DNA of 64,000 nt from Bacillus bingmayongensis (GCF_000299035.1 NZ_JH921517.1:981317-1045316), one strand, 5' to 3'. Counted from the stretch's first letter, positions 53,324-63,010 are shown. Numbers and translations are program-made. Notes: generated by a model not told the origin, from the sequence alone.

Positions 53324-54289
53324 TTAAGGTATTAATAAAATTTTTCCTGTACTTTTTCGGCTTTCTAATAATCGATGTGCTTCAGCACCATTTTCTAAGG
53401 CAAAAATAGTTGGATTTTCGATATTTAATTTTCCAGTAGTAATCCAATCAAATAGTTGATGTGAACGTTTTTTACGTTCTTCATACGTTGTTAGTACATT
53501 CCAAAGATCCCCGCCAGTCAATGTTTTCGAAGTGTCCATCAGCATTCGTGGATCAACAGGGGCAGGATCGCCACCGGCCATGCCGTAAAAGACGATGGTA
53601 CCACCGATTCTTGTAGCTTGAAAGCTTTCTTCTAATGTAGAACCTACTGATTCATATACAACATCTATGCCATGCCCTTTTGTGATTTGTAGTATTTTTT
53701 CACGCCATGATTCTGAATATAAAAATACATAGTCTGCTCCAGCTGTATAAGCTGCTTCTGCTTTTCCTTTAGATGAAGTAAGGCCAATTACGTGCGCGCC
53801 TTGCATTTTAATTATTTGAATAAGAAGCTGCCCAACTCCTCCAGCAGCCGCGTGAACTAAAACAAAATCACCAGCTTTTATTTTGTAGCTGTCTTGTGTT
53901 AAGTAATGCGCAGTCAACCCTTGTAATAAAACGGAAGCAGCCGTCTCAAAGGAAATAGAATCAGGGAGTGGAAGTGCTTTTTCTTTTGGAACAACTACTA
54001 GCTCTGCATTTGCGAATGGTACATCAGCAAATGCGATACGATCTCCAATTGAAACATCGGTAACTTCAGTACCAGTTTGCTCTACAATTCCTGAACCTTC
54101 ATATCCTAATATGTAAGGCGGTTTACCAACGAGATGATAGTTACCTCTACGTCTATATATATCAGCAAAATTTAAGCCAATCGCTTTTGTGCGGACAAGA
54201 ATTTCATTTGGTTGTATAGTTGGGTCTGGAACTTCTCGATATTTTAACACATCAGCATTTCCGAATTCTTCGAAACAAAGTGCTTTCAT
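53324..54289 (-). CDS. NADPH:quinone oxidoreductase, MDR family
   Basis: A protein of 321 residues. The N-terminal GroES-like domain has FADIYRRRGNY and YILGYEGSGIVEQTG but no zinc ligands. The Rossmann part has VHAAAGGVGQLLIQIIKMQG. It matches QOR/zeta-crystallin-like enzymes that reduce quinones or enones with NADPH. The ATG at 54289 follows GGAGGT. It is divergent from a LysR gene, which probably controls it, as is common for quinone-stress enzymes. Confidence 0.93.
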   Translation of the reverse strand: MKALCFEEFGNADVLKYREVPDPTIQPNEILVRTKAIGLNFADIYRRRGNYHLVGKPPYILGYEGSGIVEQTGTEVTDVSIGDRIAFADVPFANAELVVVPKEKALPLPDSISFETAASVLLQGLTAHYLTQDSYKIKAGDFVLVHAAAGGVGQLLIQIIKMQGAHVIGLTSSKGKAEAAYTAGADYVFLYSESWREKILQITKGHGIDVVYESVGSTLEESFQATRIGGTIVFYGMAGGDPAPVDPRMLMDTSKTLTGGDLWNVLTTYEERKKRSHQLFDWITTGKLNIENPTIFALENGAEAHRLLESRKSTGKILLIP

Positions 54290-54425
54290 ATGAAATACCT
54301 CCAATTTGTAACATGTGTCAATATTGTTTGTTAATGGTTCTTATCATACAATACAAATATTAATAGGCAAAGAAAATTATTTAGATGGAATCAATCGAAA
54401 AAAACGATTTGAAGGAGCAGGTATC

Positions 54426-55322
54426 GTGGAGATAAAACAATTAATCACATTCAAAACAGCGGCTGAAAATTTGAACTTTACGCAGACAGCAAAAATATTG
54501 AATTTTGTCCAATCAAGTGTAACGGCACAAATAAAAGCATTGGAAGCTGAGCTTGAAACAGCATTGTTCGAACGATTAGGAAAACGTATTTTTCTGACCG
54601 AAGCAGGACGAAAGTTTCTAGTATATGCGGATAAGATGATTGCGCTAAGTTATGAAGCGAAAATGGTTGTGAAAGATGAGGAAACGACATCTGGTACATT
54701 AGTAATTGGTGCACAAGAAAGTCAATGTACATATCGGCTTCCTTCAATATTAAAGGAATTTAAGTCGAAATTCCCACAAATAAAACTGATATTTAAACCT
54801 GCTCATTCAAATGAAGCTGTAAAAGAACAACTGATGGATGGGAAACTAGATTTAGCCTTTATTTTAGATGAATGTAAAACAGAAGATGCTTTACATGTAG
54901 AGTCGTTAGTTCAAGAAGAACTGAAAATCGTAGCATTTTCTAATCATCCTTTATTTGAGAAATCTATAATTTCTACAAAAGATTTAGAAAGTGAAACACT
55001 TCTATTAACAGAGCTTGGTTGTTCATATCGAACTATATTTGAAGAGTTATTTCGTGCAGAAGGTGTATATCCTATAAATAAAATTGAGTTTGTTAGTGTG
55101 GAAGCAATTAAACAATGTGTAATTGCAGGGTTAGGTATAGCAGTTTTACCAGCGATGGTAGTAGAAAAAGATATACAAGAAGGTAAAATGAAAGAATTAG
55201 ATTTAAAGAATACAATCGCTCCTATTTTTACACAAATTGCTTGGCATAAAGATAAATGGATCACTTCGCCCCTGCAGCAATTTATAGATGTAACAAGAGT
55301 GTCAATTGGAAGCATGTATTAA
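54426..55322 (+). CDS. LysR-family regulator
   Basis: A protein of 298 residues from a GTG after AAGGAGC. The winged helix is LITFKTAAENLNFTQTAKIL, FVQSSVTAQIKALEAELETA; the effector domain holds GTLVIGAQESQCTYRLPSIL and CVIAGLGIAVLPAMVVE, where the SQCTYR Cys may be redox active. It is divergent from the quinone oxidoreductase gene with 136 bases between. A terminator follows. Confidence 0.93.
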   Translation: MEIKQLITFKTAAENLNFTQTAKILNFVQSSVTAQIKALEAELETALFERLGKRIFLTEAGRKFLVYADKMIALSYEAKMVVKDEETTSGTLVIGAQESQCTYRLPSILKEFKSKFPQIKLIFKPAHSNEAVKEQLMDGKLDLAFILDECKTEDALHVESLVQEELKIVAFSNHPLFEKSIISTKDLESETLLLTELGCSYRTIFEELFRAEGVYPINKIEFVSVEAIKQCVIAGLGIAVLPAMVVEKDIQEGKMKELDLKNTIAPIFTQIAWHKDKWITSPLQQFIDVTRVSIGSMY

Positions 55323-55663
55323 GTGGAGAAATATTTGTTTTACATGTAAGAAGAAATATAAATAATAGATGTTTTGAAAGAAGAGAAGGCCGATATTTGT
55401 ATAAAAAAACAAATATCGGTTTTTTTCTATGTATGTAAGGACAGTCGTTATGTTAATTTTCATATGAAGAAACACAAATGTAAATATTTTCTCAAGTTTT
55501 CATTTCAAAGTGATAAGTAGAATTCTTCATATATTCCAATAATCTTAAGATGATTTACATAGTCAAATCTGTTTTATAAGATTCCACTAGAAAGTGTGAA
55601 AGGAGGGAACTACATAAGTTTGAATTGTTTTTTTGCAAAAACAAAATGAGGGAGGAATCTAAA
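55323..55663. other. Intergenic region
   Basis: It holds the LysR terminator and, from 55428 on, about 230 AT-rich bases that must carry the promoter of the DUF2690 pair. No gene seen. Confidence 0.45.
55390..55427 (+). terminator. Terminator of the LysR gene
   Basis: CCGATATTTGT pairs with ACAAATATCGG, then T7. Confidence 0.88.
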
Positions 55664-56185
55664 ATGGTACGTAAATTTCAAAAGTTCATGAAGATCTGTA
55701 TGCTAAGTGCAGCTAGTGTGGCTGTGTTGTTTGGTTTTCAAGAAAGTACATTTGCAGCTTCTGATTTAAGTAGTTACTATGACGGAAAAAACCCTACGAC
55801 AACGAAAGTTTATGGAGGAAGTGCAACATGTGATTCGGATGCATTCAACGCAAAGTCCGCTGCAGTTTATGAGGGCGGTAAAAAGGTTGGGACGGTTTAT
55901 CTTCGTTATAGCAATAAATGTCATGCGGCATGGTCAAAGCTTGTTCTTGATAATCCTGCTCCATCTGTTTCCGGAGGCGTGTATGCGTATGCGGTTATAA
56001 ACAAATATAAAAACGGGGTATTCCAAAAATCCGTTGATTCTAATAGTGGAAATGGAACAATTAAAACAGGACAAACAAGTACGTATACAGGAATGGTGTT
56101 TGATTTAACTGCTGGATTTGGATATACAGCAGATGCAGAAGGGGTTACGTTTAATAATGGTTATGGGAAAACAGCACGTTACTAA
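55664..56185 (+). CDS. Secreted DUF2690 protein 1
   Basis: A protein of 173 residues with a Sec signal (residues 1-32, ending STFAA). The DUF2690 pattern is present: YYDGKNPTTTKVYGG, a Cys pair (ATCDSD and YSNKCHAAWSKLV) likely forming a disulfide, and TYTGMVFDLTA near the end. The function of the family is unknown; members occur in tandem in Bacillus and Streptomyces. GGGAGGAATC precedes the ATG. A paralogue follows 47 bases later. Confidence 0.88.
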   Translation: MVRKFQKFMKICMLSAASVAVLFGFQESTFAASDLSSYYDGKNPTTTKVYGGSATCDSDAFNAKSAAVYEGGKKVGTVYLRYSNKCHAAWSKLVLDNPAPSVSGGVYAYAVINKYKNGVFQKSVDSNSGNGTIKTGQTSTYTGMVFDLTAGFGYTADAEGVTFNNGYGKTARY

Positions 56186-56232
56186 TAAAGTATTTCAAAA
56201 TAATGACTTTACTTGTGAAGGAGCTGAATTCT

Positions 56233-56715
56233 ATGAAGCTTTTAAAGAAAGCTAGAGCCTGTCTTTGTTTATCTTTTCTTATTTTTACCGGCTTGTTTAG
56301 TACCTCTAGTATTATGAATAATAAAGCATATGCAGAAAATCATTCCTATGATGGGAAGAGCCCTTACTACAATAGTTGTGATAAATCAGCAGTAATGAAA
56401 GAAAAGAAATGGATTGATTCAAACTCATACGTGGAATTAAAATTTAGTACAACATGTAAAACAGCATGGGCGAAAGTAACTGTAACTCGTGCAGCTGTTT
56501 ATGATAATGAAGCAGATGCAAGAATTGTTCGTCAAACGGATGGGAAAGCATACACTTGCGGAAGTGCAGGGGGAAATGGTGTTGTGAACAAAGGGCAAAC
56601 CTCTTGCTATACGCCTATGGTATATGACTTAGATCCAAGGAAAGCACAAGCTCAAGGAAAACATGCGATTCCAAATAGTGATGCTTATAATTATGCGGAG
56701 ACGATTTGGTATTAG
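56233..56715 (+). CDS. Secreted DUF2690 protein 2
   Basis: A protein of 160 residues with a long signal peptide (to about residue 35, NNKAYA). It shares with its neighbour the motifs YDGKSPYYNSCDKSAV, ELKFSTTCKTAWAKVTV and SCYTPMVYDLD, and has a second Cys pair (TCGSAGG and SCYT) that the first lacks. AAGGAGC precedes the ATG at 56233. It is the second gene of a two-gene unit that ends in a terminator. Function unknown. Confidence 0.88.
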   Translation: MKLLKKARACLCLSFLIFTGLFSTSSIMNNKAYAENHSYDGKSPYYNSCDKSAVMKEKKWIDSNSYVELKFSTTCKTAWAKVTVTRAAVYDNEADARIVRQTDGKAYTCGSAGGNGVVNKGQTSCYTPMVYDLDPRKAQAQGKHAIPNSDAYNYAETIWY

Positions 56716-56748
56716 AAATTAGCATTCTTTAATAGAAAAGTAAAATGT

Positions 56749-56787
56749 AACAAGCCAACTTTCTAAATGGAAGTTGGCTTGTTTTTA
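56749..56787. terminator. Terminator of the DUF2690 pair
   Basis: AACAAGCCAACTT pairs with AAGTTGGCTTGTT. It overlaps the end of the convergent DUF817 remnant. Confidence 0.88.
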
Positions 56788-57103
56788 TGTTCTTTCAAAT
56801 GTTTAAGCTGAGCGACAATCATGATGCTAATGACAACGAGTAAAAACTAGGAACTAATCTTTCCAATGTGCACAGGGCTCCACGTTTTTTGCTGATTCGG
56901 ATATTGCCATGCGCCAAAGAGGGTAGCGATGTTTTCAGCAATCCAAATGAAAAATCCAATAAGGACAAACGACAATGAAAGCGGCATTTTGTATGTAACT
57001 TTTTGCAAAGAAAATTGAACAAACGTACGAAAGAACACAATAAATAAAAGAACCGTTAAAACCCAGCGAAAGTCATATAAGAAATGGTGTGTAAAAAAAT
57101 TAA
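56763..57103 (-). pseudogene. DUF817 membrane protein, C-terminal remnant
   Basis: The minus strand reads FTHHFLYDFRWVLTVLLFIV, FFRTFVQFSLQKVTYKMPLS, then FFIWIAENIATLFGAWQYPN, TWSPVHIGKISS, a TAG, and FLLVVISIMIVAQLKHLKEH to the stop. This is the last part of a DUF817 protein. The in-frame TAG stands where a Trp is expected. The N-terminal half is missing; the break at about 57104 abuts transposase-derived DNA. Confidence 0.75.
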
Positions 57104-57164
57104 AATAAATTATGGCTCCTAGTGGTATAGTCTATATTGCCTTGGGCCAATTATGCATTTGTAA

Positions 57165-57504
57165 ATGTAATCTTCTCCATGCTTGGAGGGCTTACAAAAC
57201 CTATGCAAAAGAAAAAGGGATAGAACATTATCGAATTAAATCAAATGATGGGAAGCACGTGATCAAAGGTTTGTATCATATTCAAAATGTTAATGGTCTC
57301 CATTCTCGATTGAAGCAATGGATTGACCGTTTTAATGGTGTGGCTACAAAGTATCTAGACAATTATCTTGCTTGGTTCTTGTTTGTAGATAGCAGTAGTA
57401 ACGAAAGCACTAAACACAATATTAAGGAATTCCTACTATCTTCATTTGTATTTGAAATGACGGATACTTATGATAGTTTAAGATTATCAAAATTCAATTT
57501 ATGA
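57165..57504 (+). pseudogene. IS1595-family transposase remnant
   Basis: AWRAYKTYAKEKGIEHYRIK, then HVIKGLYHIQNVNGLHSRLK and WIDRFNGVATKYLDNYLAWF. This is the C-terminal catalytic part of an ISXO2/IS1595 transposase; the NVNGLHSRLK motif is typical. The first two DDE regions and the N-terminus are absent, so it cannot act. A matching right end lies at 57660. Confidence 0.82.
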
Positions 57505-57523
57505 TTATGGAAAGGTGATAAGG

Positions 57524-57658
57524 ATGTCTGATATTGAAAAAGTTGATGAGCAACTACTTGCGTTGATTAAAGAAATGCCAACCCTAAAAGACAACAAACA
57601 TTTAATAGAAACCTTGCAAAAAGGTTCCCCTTCAATTTTATCTAAATATCAACATTAA
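57524..57658 (+). CDS. 44-residue protein downstream of the IS1595 transposase
   Basis: MSDIEKVDEQLLALIKEMPT, then LKDNKHLIETLQKGSPSILS and KYQH. AAAGGTG precedes the ATG at 57524. It is a small helical protein inside the IS1595 right end, before the inverted repeat at 57660, so it is probably a passenger or accessory gene of the element. Not recognised otherwise. Confidence 0.5.
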   Translation: MSDIEKVDEQLLALIKEMPTLKDNKHLIETLQKGSPSILSKYQH

Positions 57659-57659
57659 A

Positions 57660-57672
57660 ATTTAACAGAGCC
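57660..57672 (+). repeat. IS1595-type right end 1
   Basis: ATTTAACAGAGCC, matching the GGCTCTGTTAAA ends of IS1595-type elements, directly after the 44-codon gene. A near copy in the same orientation is at 58937. Confidence 0.65.
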
Positions 57673-57728
57673 AATTTGATAAAAAAGTTTTATCATTTCC
57701 CATATTTCTTCTTCAACTAATGCAACCT

Positions 57729-58820
57729 TTAGTTCAATTTTCGATTTGGCTTTCCATATCTCACTAAAACGTGCCACAATAGTTTTAGTTCCTGAAGCAC
57801 CTCCTTATAAGTTCCGCGATCGCTCCAAGATACTGGATCGCGTTTCAAGTCCATTACAGCAGATCCAATTATGTTCGCATCGATAAAATTATTTCGTGCA
57901 ATGTGTCTTGCCAAGGAAGGCATTGTTGAACCTCTAAAATCCGCAGGAACCTCGTCTACCATAAGTACAAAGCCCATGTGCCAATAAAGATCAATGGAAT
58001 ACTTAAGGCACATTTGTTCTAAGGTTCTCCCTACATGAGTGTCCTTGAATGAAGGATCTGCAACAAGCACTTCCACGTCTTCTTTAAGAGAAATATCCCC
58101 ATGAACCTGGGCTTCAATATAGTGGTTAAGATTACGGTTTGGCTCTTTGTTTGCTAGGTCCGTAAACGGATTTTCCAGATTAACCAGCAAATGATTGATT
58201 AATTTTGCCGGCGTCAGATTTCTTTCACCGATTGCAAAATCTCTAAAGAACGCCTCTTCCAAGAGAGCAGCCAAAATGATGTCAAACTCTTCATAAGTAC
58301 CCTTTTCTTTTGGGTCTTGATGCGAATCTAAATACGTGTATGTGGAACGATAAGAGACCTTAGGAGATAGAAGAAAATAGCATGATCCAAAACGTGGAGC
58401 AGGCCCATTTGGATGTAACATCAAATTTAGTGCTCCATATTTAGGCCGTTGGTTATTGGTTGCGCCCTCTAGTTGATATGCTCCTCCAAAAATTCTCTTC
58501 TCCCAAAGGTCGCGTTCACCACCAGGGTAAGCGGATACGCTGCCGTTAGATAAAAATGTTTCAAACTGGCTCTTATATATTCCCTGTTCAAGCAGTGCTT
58601 CAGCAACGCTTTTCATAGTCGAATCTAGTCTATCTGGATGAAAATGTAGACCAATCCTTGCGTGAGACTTTAAATTAGCGACAGCATTTTCAAATATTTT
58701 ATCCGAGATATTAGACATTTTAAGTATATGATTAATTGTTGCTTTAGCCTCATGTTTATGGTTCCTTGCATACTTTGTAATATGCTCTAAAGCAAATAGT
58801 TGAGACCTTGATAATTCCAT
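57729..58820 (-). CDS. DUF3626 protein
   Basis: A protein of 363 residues without signal or membrane helix. The DUF3626 pattern is clear: HARIGLHFHPDRLDSTMKSV, QFETFLSNGSVSAYPGGERD, KYGALNLMLHPNGPAPRFGS, CYFLLSP, and YIEAQVHGDISLKEDVEVLV. The conserved His, Asp and Arg residues suggest an enzyme, but none is characterised to my knowledge; the family occurs scattered in mobile regions. The ATG at 58820 follows AAAGGAGAG. The gene is bracketed by two IS1595-type ends in the same orientation (57660 and 58937). Confidence 0.85.
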   Translation of the reverse strand: MELSRSQLFALEHITKYARNHKHEAKATINHILKMSNISDKIFENAVANLKSHARIGLHFHPDRLDSTMKSVAEALLEQGIYKSQFETFLSNGSVSAYPGGERDLWEKRIFGGAYQLEGATNNQRPKYGALNLMLHPNGPAPRFGSCYFLLSPKVSYRSTYTYLDSHQDPKEKGTYEEFDIILAALLEEAFFRDFAIGERNLTPAKLINHLLVNLENPFTDLANKEPNRNLNHYIEAQVHGDISLKEDVEVLVADPSFKDTHVGRTLEQMCLKYSIDLYWHMGFVLMVDEVPADFRGSTMPSLARHIARNNFIDANIIGSAVMDLKRDPVSWSDRGTYKEVLQELKLLWHVLVRYGKPNRKLN

Positions 58821-58936
58821 GAACAATCTCTCCTTTCATTAAAATGACCCTAATAATTTCAATTAAAAGTTTGTTTTTTCCTTCTTGCGCAATTAACCTT
58901 CGTTGAACAAGAAAAAGGCAAAAATCAACATTGTAC

Positions 58937-58949
58937 TTTAATAGAGCCA
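58937..58949 (+). repeat. IS1595-type right end 2
   Basis: CTTTAATAGAGCC followed by AAT, one transition away from the end at 57660 and in the same orientation. From 58950 to 59190 nothing else is seen. Confidence 0.55.
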
Positions 58950-59213
58950 ATCTTTAAAATAAAAAGTCAATAGTTAATAATATAAGGATAAAGTAGTGAA
59001 TATTAGTCATACATCCATCCAGGGAGACTAAATAGTTAGTTGAATGAATAATCTGAAATATATATAATGAATGTAATCATATTCAAAGGAGATGTGCCAA
59101 TGTCATCGCTTATTGTAAATATCTTATTTTTAGTGAAGATTATGGAACGAGGGGATAGATAGGCCTGATAAATTACAGAACTATCCCCATAATTGAAAAG
59201 GGGGATTTTTGAA

Positions 59214-59774
59214 ATGAACACGACAGTGAATAATCTTTTTCTAGGTGAAAATATTAAATTATCAGCAATTAGAGCTGAGGACGTTGAAAGAATGGCTATT
59301 TGGCAAGAAGATAGTGAGTATTTAAGAAATGTAGATACGGATATAGCAGTTCCACAATCTTTACATGAAATAAAGGAATATGAGCTATTAAAAGGAAGAA
59401 AATCAAATGGTGTTTCTTTTATGCTAAGAACAATTCAAGATGATATTTTAATTGGTTTTGTGGCGCTTCATAGCATAGAGTGGAATAATAGAACGGGCTT
59501 GCTAGCAATTGGTATAGGTGATAAAAATTATAGAGGTAAGGGGTATGGTACGGAAGGATTACGCCTTATTTTGAAATATGCTTTCCATGAATTAAACTTA
59601 CATCGTGTAGGACTCGATGTTATTTCATATAATAAACCAGCAATTGAAGTGTATAAAAAGGTTGGATTTAAGGTAGAGGGATGTATGAGAAAAGCTGTCC
59701 AGCGAGATGGAAAGAGCTTTGATCGTATCATAATGGGGATATTGCGAAGTGAATGGATAACAATGCAAAAATAA
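59214..59774 (+). CDS. GNAT acetyltransferase, RimJ/RimL-like
   Basis: A protein of 186 residues of the RimL branch (Acetyltransf_3). It shows IKLSAIRAEDVERMAIWQED, GFVALHSIEWNNRTGLLAIG, the acetyl-CoA loop YRGKGYGTEGLRLIL, and HRVGLDVISYNKPAIEVYKK with GF. AAAGGGGG precedes the ATG. Substrate unknown; relatives acetylate ribosomal N-termini, polyamines or drugs. Terminator downstream. Confidence 0.92.
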   Translation: MNTTVNNLFLGENIKLSAIRAEDVERMAIWQEDSEYLRNVDTDIAVPQSLHEIKEYELLKGRKSNGVSFMLRTIQDDILIGFVALHSIEWNNRTGLLAIGIGDKNYRGKGYGTEGLRLILKYAFHELNLHRVGLDVISYNKPAIEVYKKVGFKVEGCMRKAVQRDGKSFDRIIMGILRSEWITMQK

Positions 59775-59833
59775 TTTGAATAGGGATAATAAAGTGAACT
59801 GACCATTCATGCGAAATATAAAGAAAAACAAAA

Positions 59834-59874
59834 GAGAAATCTAGTGGCTTTATAGCTTGTTAGATTTCTTTTTT
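59834..59874 (+). terminator. Terminator of the RimL-like gene
   Basis: AGAAATCTA pairs with TAGATTTCT, then T6. Confidence 0.8.
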
Positions 59875-60043
59875 ATGGAATCGCTTCGGTTATGACAATA
59901 AGGTTGTTTATAAAATTAATATAGAGGTAATGTAGAAAAACGGATTCTCAGATTTCGATTTAATGAATTTTAGATTGATAATTAATTACAAGTATCAATC
60001 TAAAATTCAATTAAAGGGTGTTAAGGGGATGACATTTGTTTTG

Positions 60044-60075
60044 TTAGCTTGATAGCGAAGCGATTGGACGGGGCC
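60044..60075 (+). repeat. AGCTTGATAGCGAAGCGA repeat
   Basis: A copy of the AGCTTGAT family (see 25181), followed by GGGGCCCCC. From 59875 to 60043 there is also an inverted AGATTGATAATT / CAATCTA pair around 59970. Confidence 0.45.
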
Positions 60076-60098
60076 CCCTGCTCAATTTTCGTTCCTGC

Positions 60099-61511
60099 TT
60101 AGTTCTCTTCTTTCATAATCGCATATTTCGCTAGCCTACGCATGAATAATGACTGGGAAACGCCTAGTACTTTTGCTGCCTCACGGGTTGTTTTATAATG
60201 ATGGAATGCATGTGTGATCATTTTTTTCGACTCTTTCCAAAACCTCATGTAAAAAAATTCCTTTATTTGGAAAGATGGGAACCTCTTGTTCAAAGGCTGA
60301 ATCGACCAAGCATTTTGGTAAATCATCAATGGAAATTTCATCTCCTTTTGCCATAATGACGAGCTGCTCAACTATGTTTTCCAATTCGCGTACATTCCCG
60401 GGCAAACGATAGTTTTGCAGCATTTCGACCACTTTTGTGGAAAATATTCGTTTATGGTCATGTAAGAAATTAAATCTCTTCAAATTATGTTGAAGGAGAT
60501 AAAAGATGTCTTCCTTCCGCTCACGAAGCGGCGGAACATGAATCGGCAAAATATGGAGTCGATAATATAAATCAGCCCGGAATTTCCCTTCTTTGACCAT
60601 ATCCTCCAAATTGCAATTGGTATCGGTGATGATACGCACATCGGCTTTTACCGTGTCGGAAGCTCCAATGGGCATGTACGTTTTATTTTGCAGCAATTGA
60701 AGGAGTTTTGGTTGTAAATGAAGGGGGAGGTCACCGATCTCGTCCAAGAAAAGGGAGCCTTTCTCTGCAAGCTTGACAAGCCCAGCTTTTCCGTTTGCAT
60801 TTGTTCCTGTGAACGCCCCTTTTTTGTAGCCAAATAGTTCGGATTCCAGAAGTGATTCCGGAATCGCCGCACAATTAAGATGGATAAACAGACGGTCTTT
60901 TCGTTCACTTAAATCATGAATACGTTCAGCTATAAGCGTTTTTCCAACGTCTGTCTTACCTGTAATGAGAACGGTCGTTTTCACGCCTGCCACTTTTTCA
61001 ATCGTTTCCTTGAGTATGTCATGGACCCTGCTTTGTCCGATAAAAGGAGGGACTTCTTTGGTTCTTACAAGTTTTGCTTTGAGCTTTTGCAATTCGTGTA
61101 AATAAAACCGAAGAGCAGATTCCAATTCTTCAATTTTAATTTTGGAACAGTAATCGTCGAAATCCGGAATGTCATAACCAAAAGCGATTGCATATTTGGG
61201 TTCACCATGCTCATCCAAAATGAGATGTCCTGTTGCCACTCCTTTTCCATCGCCGAAATGTTGGATAACGTTGACATTTTGTTTCTTATCCAACACCATT
61301 TTTGTCACAGATGGCTTGAAAACCCCCTCTTTTTCTAATTCAAAGACGCTTCTTCCGATTAACTCCTCTTTTTTTTCCAAAACAGCTTGCAGCTCATATC
61401 GCTGACAAAAAGAGTCGTTCCGTTCTTATCGGTTATGTAAATAGGTTTATTTAGATAGTTCATGATTTTGCAGAAATATTCCGGTTCGATGTTCAATATA
61501 TCTTGCTTCAT
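60099..61511 (-). pseudogene. Sigma-54 activator (PAS-AAA-Fis), two frameshifts
   Basis: From the ATG at 61511 a PAS-type start reads EYFCKIMNYLNKPIYITDKN, shifts frame near 61405, and goes on as YELQAVLEKKEELIGRSVFE into a full AAA+ domain: ITGKTDVGKTLIAERIHDLS (Walker A), ELFGYKKGAFTGTNANGKAG, GSLFLDEIGDLPLHLQPK (Walker B), RLPGNVRELENIVE. An A7 run near 60222 then shifts it again into the Fis helix-turn-helix (TTREAAKVLGVSQSLFMRRL). The sigma-54 contact loop is GAFTGT where GAFTGA is normal, and Walker A has KT-D in place of E-x-G. It resembles RocR/AcoR-like activators but is dead, and no target operon adjoins it. Confidence 0.88.
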
Positions 61512-61786
61512 TACTTATCTCTTCTTTAAATGTCGTATGAATCCAATCTTTTTGCATCGAAAATGATTCAAGGTCCATCAATACTTGAGCAGAGTTGATT
61601 CGAAAACGATTCAGTTGAATCGAATTTATAAAAATTACACCCTGAAAATTCAGAAAACTCACACTAAAAATAACCTATCACCATCCTACAAGTTAACAGG
61701 AGTATTAATATAAATCAAAGGCTTTATTCACGATTCGTCGTGGGGGATTTAGGTTAATATATGAATGCTTATAAAAATACAAGCTG

Positions 61787-62002
61787 TTGAGTTATAAAAA
61801 GAATTTTATGAGCAAGAGAAAATGGATTCGTAATGCGCTTGGATTGAAAACGTTTCAGACAATAAAAAAGATGGTTATTGGAATCAAGATGATGCGAATG
61901 ATTCAAAAAGACGACAAGATTTATAAGGTGAGTCTGCTCAAAATGAGAGAAAATCCATTCAGTAATTGTTTGGATTTTTGGAATAAGATGCAAATCCGTT
62001 AG
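61787..62002 (+). pseudogene. IS6-family transposase C-terminal remnant
   Basis: MSKRKWIRNALGLKTFQTIK, KMVIGIKMMRMIQKDDKIYK and a short tail, stop. It matches the KKRVRSMLGLKSFRTATYIL stretch of the intact IS6 transposase at 23358. Only the last 60 codons survive. The gap 61512-61786 has no visible feature. Confidence 0.7.
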
Positions 62003-62070
62003 GTAGCATATTTTTTTCATTCTTTATTATGTATTTTCACTAGAACCAATACCCATTATTAGTATATATA

Positions 62071-62772
62071 TTATTTTGTATAGATTTCGCAATATTTATT
62101 AATCAATTCATTTTGATTTAAAATTATTATGTTAGATGTAATATCTGTATGTAATGTACACATAGACATTTTATATTCGGGATCTATTTCTAAAATTTGA
62201 AGAGTATATTTTGCGGAACTACTATCTGTAACTAATTTGATGTCGTTGCATCCATATATTTCAACAGAAAAAGAGTTTAAGGGTAAGGATAAACCTTTAC
62301 CACAACATTTAATAAAGCTCTCTTTTAACGTCCATATATCATAAAATTTATCTAGTTGTTGTCGGAAATCACCTTTCATTATATAGTTGTATTCTTTTTT
62401 TGTAAAAAATTTTTTAGCTAAACTAATGTACTCAATAATTTTTATCTTTTCAATATCAATTCCTACAGGATGATTATCAAATACACATACAACAAAATCT
62501 CCGGAATGAGATAGATTAAATGAAATAGTGGGATGATTCTTTAAATATGGTTTTCCGTAATTATTTTTGCAAAACATGATATCTTTATGATGAATATTGA
62601 ACTTTTGATTAATTACTGATCTTAGTAATATTTCCCCAATTAAAGCTCTAAGTTTATCTCTTTTTTTTATAAATTTTTCAATTCTATTTCTTTTTTTAGT
62701 GTCAATTAATAAACTGAGGGTGTTTAATTGCTCATTAGTTATATCAAGAATTTTAACTGCATATATCTCCAT
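62071..62772 (-). CDS. Sfp-type 4'-phosphopantetheinyl transferase
   Basis: A protein of 233 residues, the length of Sfp. It moves the phosphopantetheine arm from CoA to the Ser of carrier domains in peptide and polyketide synthases. The three family motifs are present: NNYGKPYLKNHPTISFNLSH, the magnesium motif HPVGIDIEKIK, and FYDIWTLKESFIKCCGKGL (WxxKES). GAGGCAAG precedes the ATG. The peptide synthetase gene starts 840 bases away and is transcribed away from it, so this is probably its activating enzyme. Confidence 0.94.
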   Translation of the reverse strand: MEIYAVKILDITNEQLNTLSLLIDTKKRNRIEKFIKKRDKLRALIGEILLRSVINQKFNIHHKDIMFCKNNYGKPYLKNHPTISFNLSHSGDFVVCVFDNHPVGIDIEKIKIIEYISLAKKFFTKKEYNYIMKGDFRQQLDKFYDIWTLKESFIKCCGKGLSLPLNSFSVEIYGCNDIKLVTDSSSAKYTLQILEIDPEYKMSMCTLHTDITSNIIILNQNELINKYCEIYTK

Positions 62773-63010
62773 AAACTTGCCTCTTTTCTTTTATCTCACC
62801 ATTATTATTTAAATACGCCACAAATTTATATATAGATGACATACCATAATTGTTTCATGTACTATCCGTAACCTCGTTATTTCGTTCATTAATATACATA
62901 TACAGGGTTTAGTAATGATTAAAAAAACTTTGTTTAGTAGTTGATGATTATATACAATTTCAAGAATGAATCAAATTAATATACATCCTAATATATTTTA
63001 ATTCTTTTTT

